Assembly: GCA_013398055.1 (NCBI GenBank)
Contig: VZRS01009544.1
Location: 186,001-250,000 of the forward strand
Reading direction: 5' to 3'
DNA from: Ifrita kowaldi
Taxonomy: Eukaryota > Chordata > Aves > Passeriformes > Cinclosomatidae
DNA length: 64,000 nt
A program made the position numbers and the translations under genes. How positions within the stretch are numbered: the stretch's first letter is position 1; each line of letters starts with the position of its first letter. The notes below the pieces were generated by a model. The model was not told where the DNA came from. It was given only the letters and a program-made list of their open reading frames with translations, and did no database searches. This document shows positions 47,856-59,940 of the stretch, one piece after another.

Positions 47856-50517
47856 CAGAAGGACAATACATAATAATTATTTCTGACACATCTTACATGA
47901 CACAGTTTCAGAAATTGAAAAGTATAGTTCTGAAAGCCCCAGCAGTGATGATGTGATTTGATCAGAACGCTGATATGTTATACAGCAGGAAGGAATTACT
48001 GAAAATTCTACCATGCGTACAAATCTTTGCTCTTACTGACTAACAGCCTCTTTCTTGTTGGTATACCTCCAGAGAACATCCAAAAATAAATTCAACTGTT
48101 TTTTAAAAATACACATTTTGGATTATACTTCTGTAGCTAATAGATCATGGAAGTGATATGTCTAGAACAGGAAATTCAAAGTCTGACTATTAAAACAGGA
48201 GAGATTTTGTGCGGAACTTATAGTCCGAATTGACTTAGATGTAGATTTAGAAGCTGAGTAACAAAATTTCCAAGTGTTGTTGTGATTTTTGGCAATTCCA
48301 GTTGCAAAAAGATGTCAAATTTCATGCCTGGTCACAGTAAAAGAAAAACCTTCCCGAGGTTCCGGGTGGTCAAAGATAATGCTCCAGATCTCCTTGCCTT
48401 CCTTCCTTCTGTACTGATTTTCCACAATTAGTGCCTCAGGGTCATGGACGTATCAAAGACAGCATAATGCTGCATATAATTGGAATTTATTTTTTTCCCC
48501 TGAAATGGACATCTATTTGTCTGCTGCTGCTGTTCATGAAGAAGTGGAAGTGCAGATTATACGGCAAGGGGAGGCGCTGGTACTTATAAAGAGCCCAAAG
48601 TGAAGGAGATAACTACTGGCAGGAATTAATCAGTATATGTCTTTTCTCTGTCCCATAGCCAGTGTCTCATTCTTTAGCTTCACTGTTCTGCTCTATTCTG
48701 TCACCACTGGCTACACCAAACTCTTAACAGCTAGACAACAGGAGGGCAGGGATCACATAAATTAGAAACTTCCTCGTGTTCCTAAAGCTGCACAGAAATT
48801 CAGATTGGATCCACAGAGGAAAAAAGGAAATTTGCTGGGCATTGGGCAGGCAGAAGAGAGGAGAAATAGCCCCAAGAATAGCTGTAGTGGGGAATAGTAT
48901 CAAGTCTGTGGGCATAACCTGACCATATGTGACGGCCTTTCTGATTAGGAGAAGACAGCAGTCGCTCTGCTCCCATTCTTCCAGGACTTATATTGTCCTA
49001 AATAGACTCTGAAAAGGGCACAAGCTTCTGTTTCCTGCTCTTTTTGCACACTAAGAGGAGCTCTAGAGTGCAGTCCAGTGCAAGTGGGCTTGTTTTGAAC
49101 TATGGCTTTATGGTTCCTTTAAGATTAATGTGGTTAGGGTTTATATGTGGGAAAAAAAGCTGTTCCTTACCCCTACATTCATTCTGTGCTCACATGCACT
49201 CCAAATCATCCATAAAAGGTCTGCAACATAATCATTACACTGGTTAAATATAAAAGGCAGTCTTGCAAAATTTTACTTACTCACACTGCCTGTGTGAGTC
49301 ACCTTTCATTTTAGGCAGTAAGTAAAGCATTTTTTGGCTCTTGTTGTCACCACTGATGAAAATAAGGATTACTAGATTTTCTGTAACTGTAAGGCAAATT
49401 CTTCTGTTCTACCTTTTCTCTTGGCATTTTTGCAAATCTGAAGCCAAAGTGTTTCATTTTGATCCAATTTTATTGTGTTTTCTCAAAATCCGTGTGCTTC
49501 CTAGACATGAAGAGCACCCAGTGCATATGCAAAACCTCATATTTTAATTTATCTGCAATTTTATTTTTCAGGATTTAATCAAATGATAATGATACCCAGC
49601 TACACTTCTGGAGAATTTTCCACGACTTCCCATAACAGTGTATAATTGTCTAACTAGATGTTGCCCTCTGTTGTGTGTTCAGCTGTTGATGTCTAGCACT
49701 CCTCTCAATGGACACACTGGAAATGACCCAGTCTTAAACATCTTCTGTCATATTTGGGAAGATGTCACAAAGCTGAAGACTTTTTCTATATTCCTGAGAC
49801 TGGTTGATGAACCAGGCCAGATTACAGGACTCCTTCTGAAGAAAGTAATGGTTAATCATTTTTGAAGCACCTCTAAGCAAGGAGCAACAGCTTTCTAATG
49901 TTCTCACTCCTGTTCTTTTTACACACTAGACCTCTTGGGAATATCTGAAGCATTGCCAGAAGTAATTTTTATTTTCTTAGCTAACATGAGTAAAAGGTTT
50001 CAGATGCTGAAAGCAGTTTACATTCTCCTTAACTATGCCATTGATTATGCTCACCTGGAGCTGCAAATGAGTTCTTCTCAGGAATACTTATGGGGAACTA
50101 GCTGCCAGTATAGCAAACAGCTGTCTTTTAAACCACCATTCCTCAAGAAAAGATCAACAAATTCTTAATTCTTTTGGTTATTGTTTATGCAGTGTTTATT
50201 CTTACAGTGTTTTCCATCTGTGCATGTAAGTTCCCTGAAAATAACTTACCAATAGTCTAATTTGTTCCAGTGAACAGAATTCTTCAGGTCATAGGTTTCT
50301 GATATTTTTTTAATGTGATGATGGGAAATCCAAGTTCAAAGAACTCACAATCTCTCAAATATTGTACTTAAAATCAACATGAGACATAACTTTTAAATTG
50401 AGATCCATGACACTTCTCCAGCACAGTATGATGTTATGTTATACTTGAAGAGATTATTTGAGCAGCTGATACAGTGTACACAGAAATTTCCCCTGTGTGT
50501 TTTCGCAGCTCCCTTGG
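47856..50517. other. AT-rich sequence, no gene identified
   Basis: No coding signature or known repeat recognised. Confidence 0.5.
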
Positions 50518-50621
50518 TACCTGCATGCCTTGCCGTCTTCAGCGTATTTATTACATAAAAATAAATAATAATAATATAATAATTATAATAAATACGCTGA
50601 AGACGGCAAGGCATGCAGGTA
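50518..50621. repeat. Perfect 36-bp inverted repeat with AT-rich loop
   Basis: Left arm 50518-50553 and right arm 50586-50621 are exact reverse complements over all 36 bases. The GC-containing core is GCATGCCTTGCCGTCTTCAG. The 32-base loop (50554-50585) contains only A and T except its first base. The stem continues into the loop's AT-rich sequence only weakly and stops sharply at the outer edges (G at 50517, T at 50622). No flanking target duplication was noticed. Confidence 0.97.
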
Positions 50622-53600
50622 TATATGTGTATATATATATTCATTAATCCCCACAGTGGCAGACACTGTACCATGAAATCCTTTCCTAAGACACTCTCTG
50701 GCTACCAACTTTGCTAGAATCAGATTGCTCCCATAAGATTCCCCTCCTTAGACTTACCAATCCTCATCTCAAAACTCAGTGCATTTGTAGGTTTACTTAG
50801 ATCAGATCAGAGGTCTGGTTTCAAAAGTATTCCTACTTTCCAGCCCAGCTATGCTTATGACCATTTCCAGAATTATGCCCCACCTTTCCTGAGATTTACT
50901 GGCTCCTGTGCAATATGCATCTAGCTAGGAAAGTTTTTGTTATTTTTTTAATAGCTGAGGACTTGAGTCACAGGAAAACTCAGCACCCTGGAGGACTGGA
51001 ACAGGTTGGATAAAGGCATCTTTCTTTTTGTAAGTGTGACTTAGATTTGAAAAAGCTGAATCTTTGAACTTTGGCCCACTGCCTGCATTTCCTGGTAACT
51101 GTAACAGACATGGACCATTTGTGAACAGCTCAGATATTTGGACGCCACTTACATACACAAGACTTGATCCAAAACCCACTACAGTCAATGGAAAGACTTT
51201 TGGTTGACTTCCATTCTCTCTGGACCAGGAATACTTCATAAGGCTAGAACATACATGCTGTCTTTTGCTGCTTTTTCTCCACGTAGTAACACATCTATAT
51301 TGCCTTTGCAAATATTTTCCAAATAATGGTCCAAAACAAAGACCCGAGTGTCTTAGCACAAAGTTCCCTTCTTCACAGAAAAATTCCAAAGGGCATAAAC
51401 AGCGACTGTGACTCACCACACCTAAAACAACAAAACAGTAAGTAACAAATGCTCAGTTAAGATAATTCATCATCTATAATGTGCAGAAAAACAAACAGAA
51501 AAGCTTTGAAACAGGGTTACCACTGTGAAGGTATGAGTTTGTACAAATGCAGATCCATTTATGAAACACTGCAGCACTCAGAACTGCTGGGGAAATTAAC
51601 AGGAGAATAATGTGGGACTTTGCCCTAGAAGCCACAGACACAGTATTTTTGTTTGTATATAAAATATAAATTATTTTTGTCGATTTCTAGTGGGAGTCAT
51701 TCATTGTTTTTACTTACAAAAATTATTGTTATATTGCCAAAATTGTAAAATAATCATGAGATATTTCATTAAATGTGACAATTGAAATGAGCTCCGGAAA
51801 GAATGGGAAAACTTGGCACACTGCAAAATTTGGGCTCTTTGCACAGCCTGTGAGCAAAAGGAGATTTTCCCTGCAAACTGTTATGAAAGGATCTTAATGT
51901 GTTTGAGAGAGAGAGAGCACAGGAACTTCTGTGCCTGAGGCTGCTGGACTTGCATTTTTTGGAGAGTGGAAGTCCTGGAGCTTGTGGGACACGGATGGGC
52001 TAATTGCACGAGTACAGTTGATGCTGTGAAAAGCAGCAGTGGCCCTGCTGAGTCTCCATCCCATGGAATCACAGCAGTCTCGCTGAGGTGGCACCAGTGT
52101 CAGTGTGTACATCCAGAGCCACCTCAGCAGCACAAGGAAAAATTGGGGGTTAATAGGAATAGAACAGCTTGCCCAGATTCAGTCTCTGAGGAGCACTTCA
52201 GGGCACCAGGATCAGAGGTGAACCTGCTGCCCTGCCAGTCCATGTGGACACTTGGAGGCCCTGGGATCCAGGCACTGGACGTGCAGCCACTTGTACCACT
52301 TGCCCCATCACTGCTCCCCACTGAGGAAGACCCGGCTCTCACTGCCAGTCACAGAATGGTCTAAGTCCTTCTTGGGCCCAAGGTGCTGCCATGAAAACAG
52401 TCTATTTATTGTGTCCTTGCTCTTATAAGGCAGCTGCTGGGTTTGAAGGTAGGGCAAAGTGTTTCAATTCATGAATTTCCAAATGATCTGGAGTAGCGTT
52501 ATGGTTTTAAATCACCCAAACTTGATTGTAAAGTTGAAGTAATTTAAATGTTCACCATAAATCTGAATACACCAAACCAAAGTTTCTCTTTGGGGATGCA
52601 CAAATAAGAACAGGATAGGAAAACATAGAAATCAGCCTGGTTTTCCAGTTGCAGGTAAACACTGGGCAATCCAGTCAATACTGGATTAGTGCCAAGGAGG
52701 ACTAGGATAACCCATCAGAAAAGTTAGGATGATAAATAAAAAATTGAAAGAGATGTCTAAAGATATAAAAGATAATGTTTATTTTTCTTTCCAAAACATG
52801 TCTTGAGAGCCCTACACTCTGCAAGAACAGACTGTACTGGCATGGGCAGACAAAAAGCGGTGGGAAAGACTGGTAAATCCCCTTTCAACCACATAAACAA
52901 ACTTGTCTCTAGGCATGACATCACAATCCATAAAAGCCTCCAGTGCTAGGGTTTCATTCTGCTTTGAGTGTCATAAGCATTAATTTTAGACTTGACTTGT
53001 TGAATAACCCCAGGGGGGAAATGAAAACAAGCAATCAAGACTTTCCTCTATTCATCAAAGTTCTGAAGGCAGTTTCCCACCAGCTGACACAATGTAATTC
53101 AGCCTTTTCTTGAAGAGCAGCATCGCTAGAAAGAGCTATGGGGCATGGATTGTCCTCCTGGCAGGAATGTGAACTGCTGGTTTATCTTCTCAAAGATCAG
53201 ATGTTTTTGTTTGTTCACAGTATATTGACTGTAACAGAACCAAGTGGGTCCACTTAAATATAGATATATAATTCATCCCTTCCTGAAATGTTTGTGTTCG
53301 TATAATGCCTGGCAATAAACCAAGCTTCCACTGAAAGGCCTGAATCTGCTTCTCCAGAAAGAACAATTTAGTGATAATGTCAAAATAATATGTTACATCC
53401 AAACAATAATGTGCCACAAAGTGATGAACCACTGAGAGACAGATGTCAGTGATCTGACAAATCAATAAACAACTCTTTCAATAGATAAGAAGGTTCCCTG
53501 TTGGGTAAGTCATTGGTGTTCCAGTTAGTGCCGGGGTCCATACTCCAAAGTTTTCACTGAGTGGCAGCTAACAATTAATTTAAAGCAGAGCATTTGAGTG

Positions 53601-54560
53601 AGGGGGAAGATTGGTCTTCTTTCTCTTCCATTGCTTTCAGACCCTTATGAGGAAAGAGAACAAAATCGGAAAAAAAGAGCTGAATCTATTATTGCTTCAT
53701 TTTTTTAGTCTAAAAATAAAAAAGGGTCTTGTAAAAATCTCACTTCCTATGCTGACTACAATTATTTATTTTGCAAGGTGCTGGGGAAAGGTTAAGAGCA
53801 GGAATTGGATGAGCACAGTCAGAAATCAGCAATTTTATGACCTACCAACTCCATCACCCTTCATCAGTCCTAAGATGGCTCTTTCCCTAAAAGCTTTTCC
53901 ATGGAATAAATTACCCCAATTTTCAATTCTGCACAAAGAAGTTCAGAACTGCAGTTTTTCAAACCATGGTAGATACTGGTGTCTGAGACAAAGCACACAG
54001 TTCCGTTGTGTGTGGGATCAGGGCTGTGGCATGCCGGATAACCTGGGGTGGGAAATTATGCAGTCCCTGGAACATCACTGGGTCATGGAGGACCCAGCAG
54101 AAATGCTTATCAGCCACCTCTGCACACGTCCTCTACCAAAACTGCAGTCAGTCTTTAGTGTTTTGTCATCTGTTTACATAAAAATTTGTCCTCTCTAAGG
54201 GGTCACTTCTGAAAATAAGCCTCTGTTTTAAATGCTTTGACAGTGACTGCATAAATTTACATGACGCACTTCACAATCCTTGGAAAATTTCTTTGCTTAT
54301 GATGGATACTCAACATTTCTTTGAGATAAGTTTGCAGTGGGAGCTGCGGGGGAAGGCTACACTGGCAAGACATCAAAATCTGAAGAAATCATAGAACACT
54401 GCTAATAACATCTTCGTGCTTTACCTCAACAATTATTTTTACAGCATGAGGAATTGTGCCAGAAATTCAAATTACATTCATTTTATTACATTTGCCCAAG
54501 TGTTTTGCATGCAGGTATAACCCACTTTGCATCACAAGAATTTAGTAGGAGCCAATTACT
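50622..54560. other. Mixed unique sequence, no gene identified
   Basis: It includes the old palindromic repeat at 51165-51228, a GC-richer block at 51890-52400 and a 195-codon plus-strand frame at 53611-54198, all discussed separately. The 159-codon minus-strand frame at 50940-51419 runs through the palindromic repeat and is therefore unlikely to be a gene. Confidence 0.5.
51165..51228. repeat. Old palindromic (MITE-like) interspersed repeat
   Basis: TGATCCAAAACCCACTACAG then TCAATGGAAAGACT, followed by TTGACTTCCATTC and TGGACCAGG, reads as a degraded inverted repeat. It resembles a short palindromic element, recalled from bird and turtle genomes, built from GATCCAAAGCCCATTGA and its complement. 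I cannot give a database name. Confidence 0.5.
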
Positions 54561-54965
54561 GAATCACAGAATTACAGAACTGTTGAGCCTGGAAGAAGCT
54601 TCTGGAGATCATGTTGTCCGATCTACCTAGATCCAGTGGCCCAAGACTATGTCCAGAGAGTTTTTGAATGTCTATCCAAGGATGGAGACTCCACATCATC
54701 TCTGGACAACCTGTGGCACTGCTTAGCCACTCAGTCAGTGAAAAAGGTTTTCCTGATGCTCAGATGGAGCCTCCTGTGTTTCAGATTGTGTCCATTGCCT
54801 CTGATCCTGTCACTGGATACCACTGGAAAGAACCTGGCTCTGTCTTTTTTTGTCCCTCCATCAGATGTTTATACACATTGATGAGATCCACCCTGAGCCT
54901 TCTCTTCCCCAGAATGAACAGTCCAGACAGGTTCTTCCATCGTTTGCTATTGTATTTTCTTGAGT
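54561..54965 (-). mobile_element. CR1 LINE, 3' end fragment
   Basis: The plus strand opens with the complement of the CR1 tail (GAATCACAGAATTACAGAAC), then antisense blocks: TGGCCCAAGACTATGTCC, GGATGGAGACTCCACA, TCTCTGGACAACCTGTG, GATGAGATCCACCCTGAGCC and TTCTCTTCCCCAGAATGAAC. It is 5'-truncated. The plus-strand frames of 81 and 119 codons over it are antisense shadows. Confidence 0.92.
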
Positions 54966-57900
54966 GTAAATGTCCAGCTGGTAAATCTGACCTATTGCTT
55001 CTTTACCCTCTGCCCAGTGCCCTTTGAAATGCGTTTAGATGATTACAACATGGGGCTTTACTACATAAACTTTTTCCCCAGTTAAGAATAGCAGCACTAA
55101 AATTGACCTCGTTTTTCAATACACATGAAGTCACAATTGGATAGGAAACAACTTCTGAAAATATTGTAAATGTTAAAGTTCAAGAGAAGGCAGAGATATA
55201 AGTTGTTGCTGGTTTGGTAGTTTTTAAATTGTTCAACTGCCTGCATTTAATTTAAATATATATAATGACAGAGAGACTTATAGGAATTATGAAACTGATT
55301 TCATTTTTATTCATCATTTGCTAAAATAATTTGGCTTTTATATAAGCTATCTCATATGCTTCTGTTCAGTGGCAGATACTTGGAGCAGATGTGCCCTTTG
55401 TGTCTTGCCTCTTAGGAAAGATGGAAGGATATTTTAATATGAAAGAGACAATTCTTTTATCTATTTTATTTCTCCTTGGAGCATTTTCTAGTTTCTACAC
55501 TAATAACTGCCCACAGGAAAATTATTCTACACTTAGCTTTTGTACAATGTAAGGAACATACTTAGCTAAGAGATCCAAATTCACCCACTCAAAGATGATA
55601 TTTTCCCAGTCTTGGGCTTGATGAAGTTCAGCAGGGGCTGAGGTTCTGTATTCCAAAACATAAACTAGCCATGGGATCCCCAGAACAGAGCACTTGCTAT
55701 GCAGTTTCCTTCTTAATGGCCTAGTTAGCTTCATATTTTACTCTTGGCTGTCCACCTTTCTGTAAGGCACCTCCTTCTTCCTCACGGAAAGCACTGGGTG
55801 ACTGCGAAGCAGAATCTCATGATGTAAAGGGAATGAGTTTACTGTAGCTATGGACGGCAGAGTTAACTACCAAGTCCTTTGTATGCATGTTCATAGAAGG
55901 CACACAATGAGTTCTTACGTGGAAGGAATTCTTGAAAGCATGACCATTTCATTTAAATTAAGGCTGCATAGAGGCACATGTAAACCCGACCTGCATTTGA
56001 AGATGTGGAGTTACAAGTCACCTTCCATTCAGGAGTTACTTAGATGAATTAATGTGGTACTGGACCTCAACAAAAACTGTTACCATACTCTGCTGTCATC
56101 AGATCTCGCTAGCTAGGGCTCAGCACCATGAGAGCACAGCTAAACAGGCTTCTTTAAAAAGCTGGTTCATGTCTGAAAGCAGAGTGTAACCAGTCCCAGT
56201 GCCAAACAGAAGCTGAACTTTCCGGGGAAAAAAAAACTGACTTAACTCAGGGTACTGAGGCCTATTGAAAATCTGGCCATAATTCATGAAAGTCCATGCT
56301 GATCCATTTCCAATGAGTTTATTAAAGGCAAAACTCAATTGGTTTGGAAGGAACTAGTTCTTTCTCCAGTGTAATTTCCACCACACTGAGATGTGGCTTT
56401 TCCCACAGTACAATGCACAATGCTACTAATGTTACAGGGTAATCATAGTCCAATGTAATGTGCCAAAAGTCTGCATACTAAGTGAGAAATGTTGGTTGTA
56501 GATTTTGGCTGCCAAAGCTGAATTGAATTATTCAGCTTTAGAAATATGTATGTTTTTGCAGCATTTTGTGTTCGTGTGGAACCTGGGGAAAGATTAGCAA
56601 GAATACAGTCAGATACAGCATATAAAGGAATTTAAAACTGGAAGAAAATGCCATACAATATTGGTAATGAAGTAAGATCTTCCCAGCTGTTGTAGCTGGA
56701 GCCATTCTTAAAACTGCAAAAGCAAAATCAGTTGTGTATGAGAAATATGTGTACAAGACATGGCAGTGACTATACAACTTATGAATCACAAAACACATTT
56801 TATCATAATGATCATAATTTGTCATAAAGATCATAATTTATCATTCTGTTCACTCTGTTTACACAGAATGCAAAACACGGGGAAAACAAAGCCATTCTAC
56901 ATGTGAAATATAAGCCATTTGGATGTTCTGGGGTTCTAAAAGCACAGTTGACTACACTTTCTTAATTTACCATGCAGTGGAGTGTCTAGGTATCACAGAA
57001 GCATTCTGCCAAAATGAAAAATATTTTAGTGAAACTTTTGGTGTTGTAGGTTACCATAAAACCAATGTGTTATATTTTGACCTACATACATTTATGAAGC
57101 CCTTGCAATGCATGCACAAAGTCTGACAAAGGTGATTGACAGGTAATAAAAATAAGGGAGATCTGCCTTTTCTGACCACTTCTAGGTAAGATCTATACCT
57201 TGATCTGAAATGAGACTGTTCTTGCACATGTCCATTCAGAGGGTTTTTAACCTCTCTAGCATCTCTAAGTTCAGTTTGAATACCACCACATCTTATGAGA
57301 CCATCTTAGAAGTACTTTTAAGAAGGAATGAATAATATATTTTGGTTTTGAGACCTCAAGAACTCTCTGTTTACTCTAATGTGGAGGATGGATTTATTCA
57401 AATACATCATTTTACTATGAAGAAAATAGAAAAAAACTCTTCCTGTGATACCTAATCTCATATATCTGTATCTATATCTATGTCTATCCATAACATTACC
57501 CATTCACCTCTGAATAAGAGACATAGAATGATTCAGAAATATGAAAATAGGGGGTTTTTTTCATGTAAAAGAGAAATTTAAGATTATAAGTGGCTAGTCT
57601 GAGTGATAGACTGAGGTTGAGACATATCACAAATGGACGCAGCTGAATGAGTAGGGTTGTTAAAGAAAGTCTTTATTTCAGGAAATCGGTAATATTGCTT
57701 CTGACACAGTCAGTGTTTGGCTGAAAGAGTATAATCTATTTCTCATTTTAATGTCTTTCCATTTAGAGCTAATTTCAATGAGAATTGTCTAAAATAGCTA
57801 TTTTTAAAAACTGCTTGTGACTCTCATTTCCACTCTTCATTTCTAGTACTATTTCTGTATACTGGTACATAAGGCAGGATATAGCTATCATCCACATTTC

Positions 57901-59799
57901 TAGCATATTCCCTTTTGAAAAAATATCAATAACATTCTGCTTCCAATTACTGTATTTTTAGAATGTGCAGAAATTTTGTCTGTGTATTGTCTGCAGAAAG
58001 GGATGGTGAGTACATTTATTTTAAAGTGTAGGCCTCTTACTTCCATTTTTATATTTCTGTAGATCATCAGCTACAATCTTCACAATTTTTTTCCCAGTAA
58101 ATCTCAATAAATCACAGCACAAAGTATTGCCTTAAATATGAACATGAAGATTTGTGAGCAAAACTGTGGGTTTTCTTAAATTTTACATGTTTCAGTGTCT
58201 GTAGTTCAAGTATTATATGCGTAATATCTCAGTTCTTAATTTATTCCACTTCTGTGTTTCCAGCAGAGGCCTCATTGTTATCTTTATTTAGTGACAGCAC
58301 TCACTCTCTTCCATCTGTCCAGCAAGACTCTGCTGCGTTGAGCCACGTTCCAGTGTCAGCAGCCATTGTTTCCCCCAGCACACCTTCAGCCTTAGTGGGA
58401 ACAGCCCACACAGCCCTCGTAAAGGACAGCTTTTGTACAATTTTACAATCCAGCCTGGTGAAGGAATAGTCCCTGTGATGACCATTTAAGGATTTCCCAA
58501 CCAAACATTGTTAAAATACTGCATGAGCAGAAAATGGTATTTTCAGAGACAAATGCTGAGCCTGACTGTCCTTTCCAAATAAACATGGGAATCTCCCCAC
58601 CCTGCCATGCCCCAGGATGCCATTTCAGCCCAGCCTGGGGCCATCAGCCCCTGCCCCAGCACTGTTAGGAATCACGACAACACTTTAATTCTGTGCCACT
58701 GTCTAAGTAAAGCTTTTGATCTTTACTATACATTTAAACATCTTCCTCTTCAAATTTCTGAGAACTGCACCTATTTCACTGGGAAATTTCTTGCCTCATT
58801 TGTGGGGAAGCAAGTGCCATAAAAGGAAGACACATCTTTCAGAAATGTATTTGAGAAATTGAACAGATATAGGAAATGTTTGGTGCTGTTTTGACTTTTG
58901 TTGCTACTGAAAAGAGATCAGTTCAGGAGACTGAGAAATATAACTACAGGATACTACCTTAGACGATGCACTGGCTGGGATTTTACAGTCTACAGGCATT
59001 TTCTGTCAAATATACTGTACACAAGGGCATTGCCAAATAACAACAGAGAGTATTCATGGTATTCTGAGGAACTGCCAAAGAAAACAAGCCTGCAGATTAC
59101 ACTTTATTTGATGTTATGCTGACATTTTTCACATGAACAGGGTTTCTGGAACTGAAAATTAAAGGATAAACATCTAAGAATGGATTCTGGGCCAGGATTC
59201 CTGCTTTTTATTTAAACCTTGGTTATGGTTTTATATCTTTGCTTATTTACCCATAATGCAAAACAATGTTAAGATTAAAAGCCATTGCAGCTAAAAGAAC
59301 ATTATTTTCCACTGTCTTCCAGTGCACCAAAAAGTACTTTTGTTCCTTGGAATTGCATAGAAGTAATAGATTTGGGTTAAAATCATGTCTTGTACCTTCT
59401 CACTCCATAGTTGACAATTGTAGCTACTTATAAGAAGAAAATAATATAATCTACCCAGAAGACTTCCCACTTGTTAATCTATTACAACAGGAATGTAAAA
59501 GGTGGAAGAGGTCTAACAGTTCAAAAAGATACAGGGAGACTTGAAAAGGGCAATAGTTATACAAATGTCAACAATAAGAAACCCTAAAACTCTGTGTCCG
59601 ATCCCCTCTTTAGAGTTCTGGAGGTGAGATGGGTAACAGCAAAACGCATGTCACATGAGGTACATGATTCAGGAATCCTAGAAACTTTCTTAATCTTTTT
59701 TGTTCATATACTGCCAGAAAAATAGCAAGTAAACAAGTGCTTGGAATAGCAGGAAGGCAAAGGGAGTGGAAGACAGCAGAGGGATCCCTGCCTGCGAGA
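54966..59799. other. AT-rich sequence, no gene identified
   Basis: Small structures: a 19-bp tandem pair at 56803-56821 and 56822-56840 (TCATAATGATCATAATTTG-like), and a TATCTG/TATCTA simple repeat at 57462-57487. An exon-like segment at 58264-58457 is discussed as a finding. Otherwise nothing is recognised. Confidence 0.5.
57462..57487. repeat. Short (TATCTR)n simple repeat
   Basis: TATATCTGTATCTATATC continuing TATGTCTATCC, about 26 bases of six-base words. Confidence 0.8.
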
Positions 59800-59940
59800 C
59801 TTTACTTTGCCAGGCTAAACAAGCCCAACTCTTGCCATCACCAGGTGCTCCAGCTCCTGGACCACCTCGGTCTTCGTCAGATAAACTAGCTGTAACATGT
59901 CCTTATCCGTCATATTTCCTGGAGCTAAACAGGCAGGAGG
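59800..59940 (-). mobile_element. Possible CR1 fragment, diverged
   Basis: GCCAGGCTAAACAAGCCCAA and then CAGGTGCTCCAGCTCCTGG on the plus strand resemble the antisense CR1 segment that encodes the LRELGLF/LEK region and what lies upstream of it. It is short and without a tail. Confidence 0.5.

Noticed and set aside
50518..50621. Calling the 36-bp hairpin a microRNA gene
   Set aside because: The stem is perfectly paired and the loop is 32 bases and nearly pure A/T. Both are atypical of animal microRNA precursors, and there is no expression evidence in sequence alone.
50940..51419. 159-codon minus-strand frame as a gene
   Set aside because: It runs through the old palindromic repeat at 51165-51228 and shows no domain, although a TTGTTTTAG acceptor precedes it.
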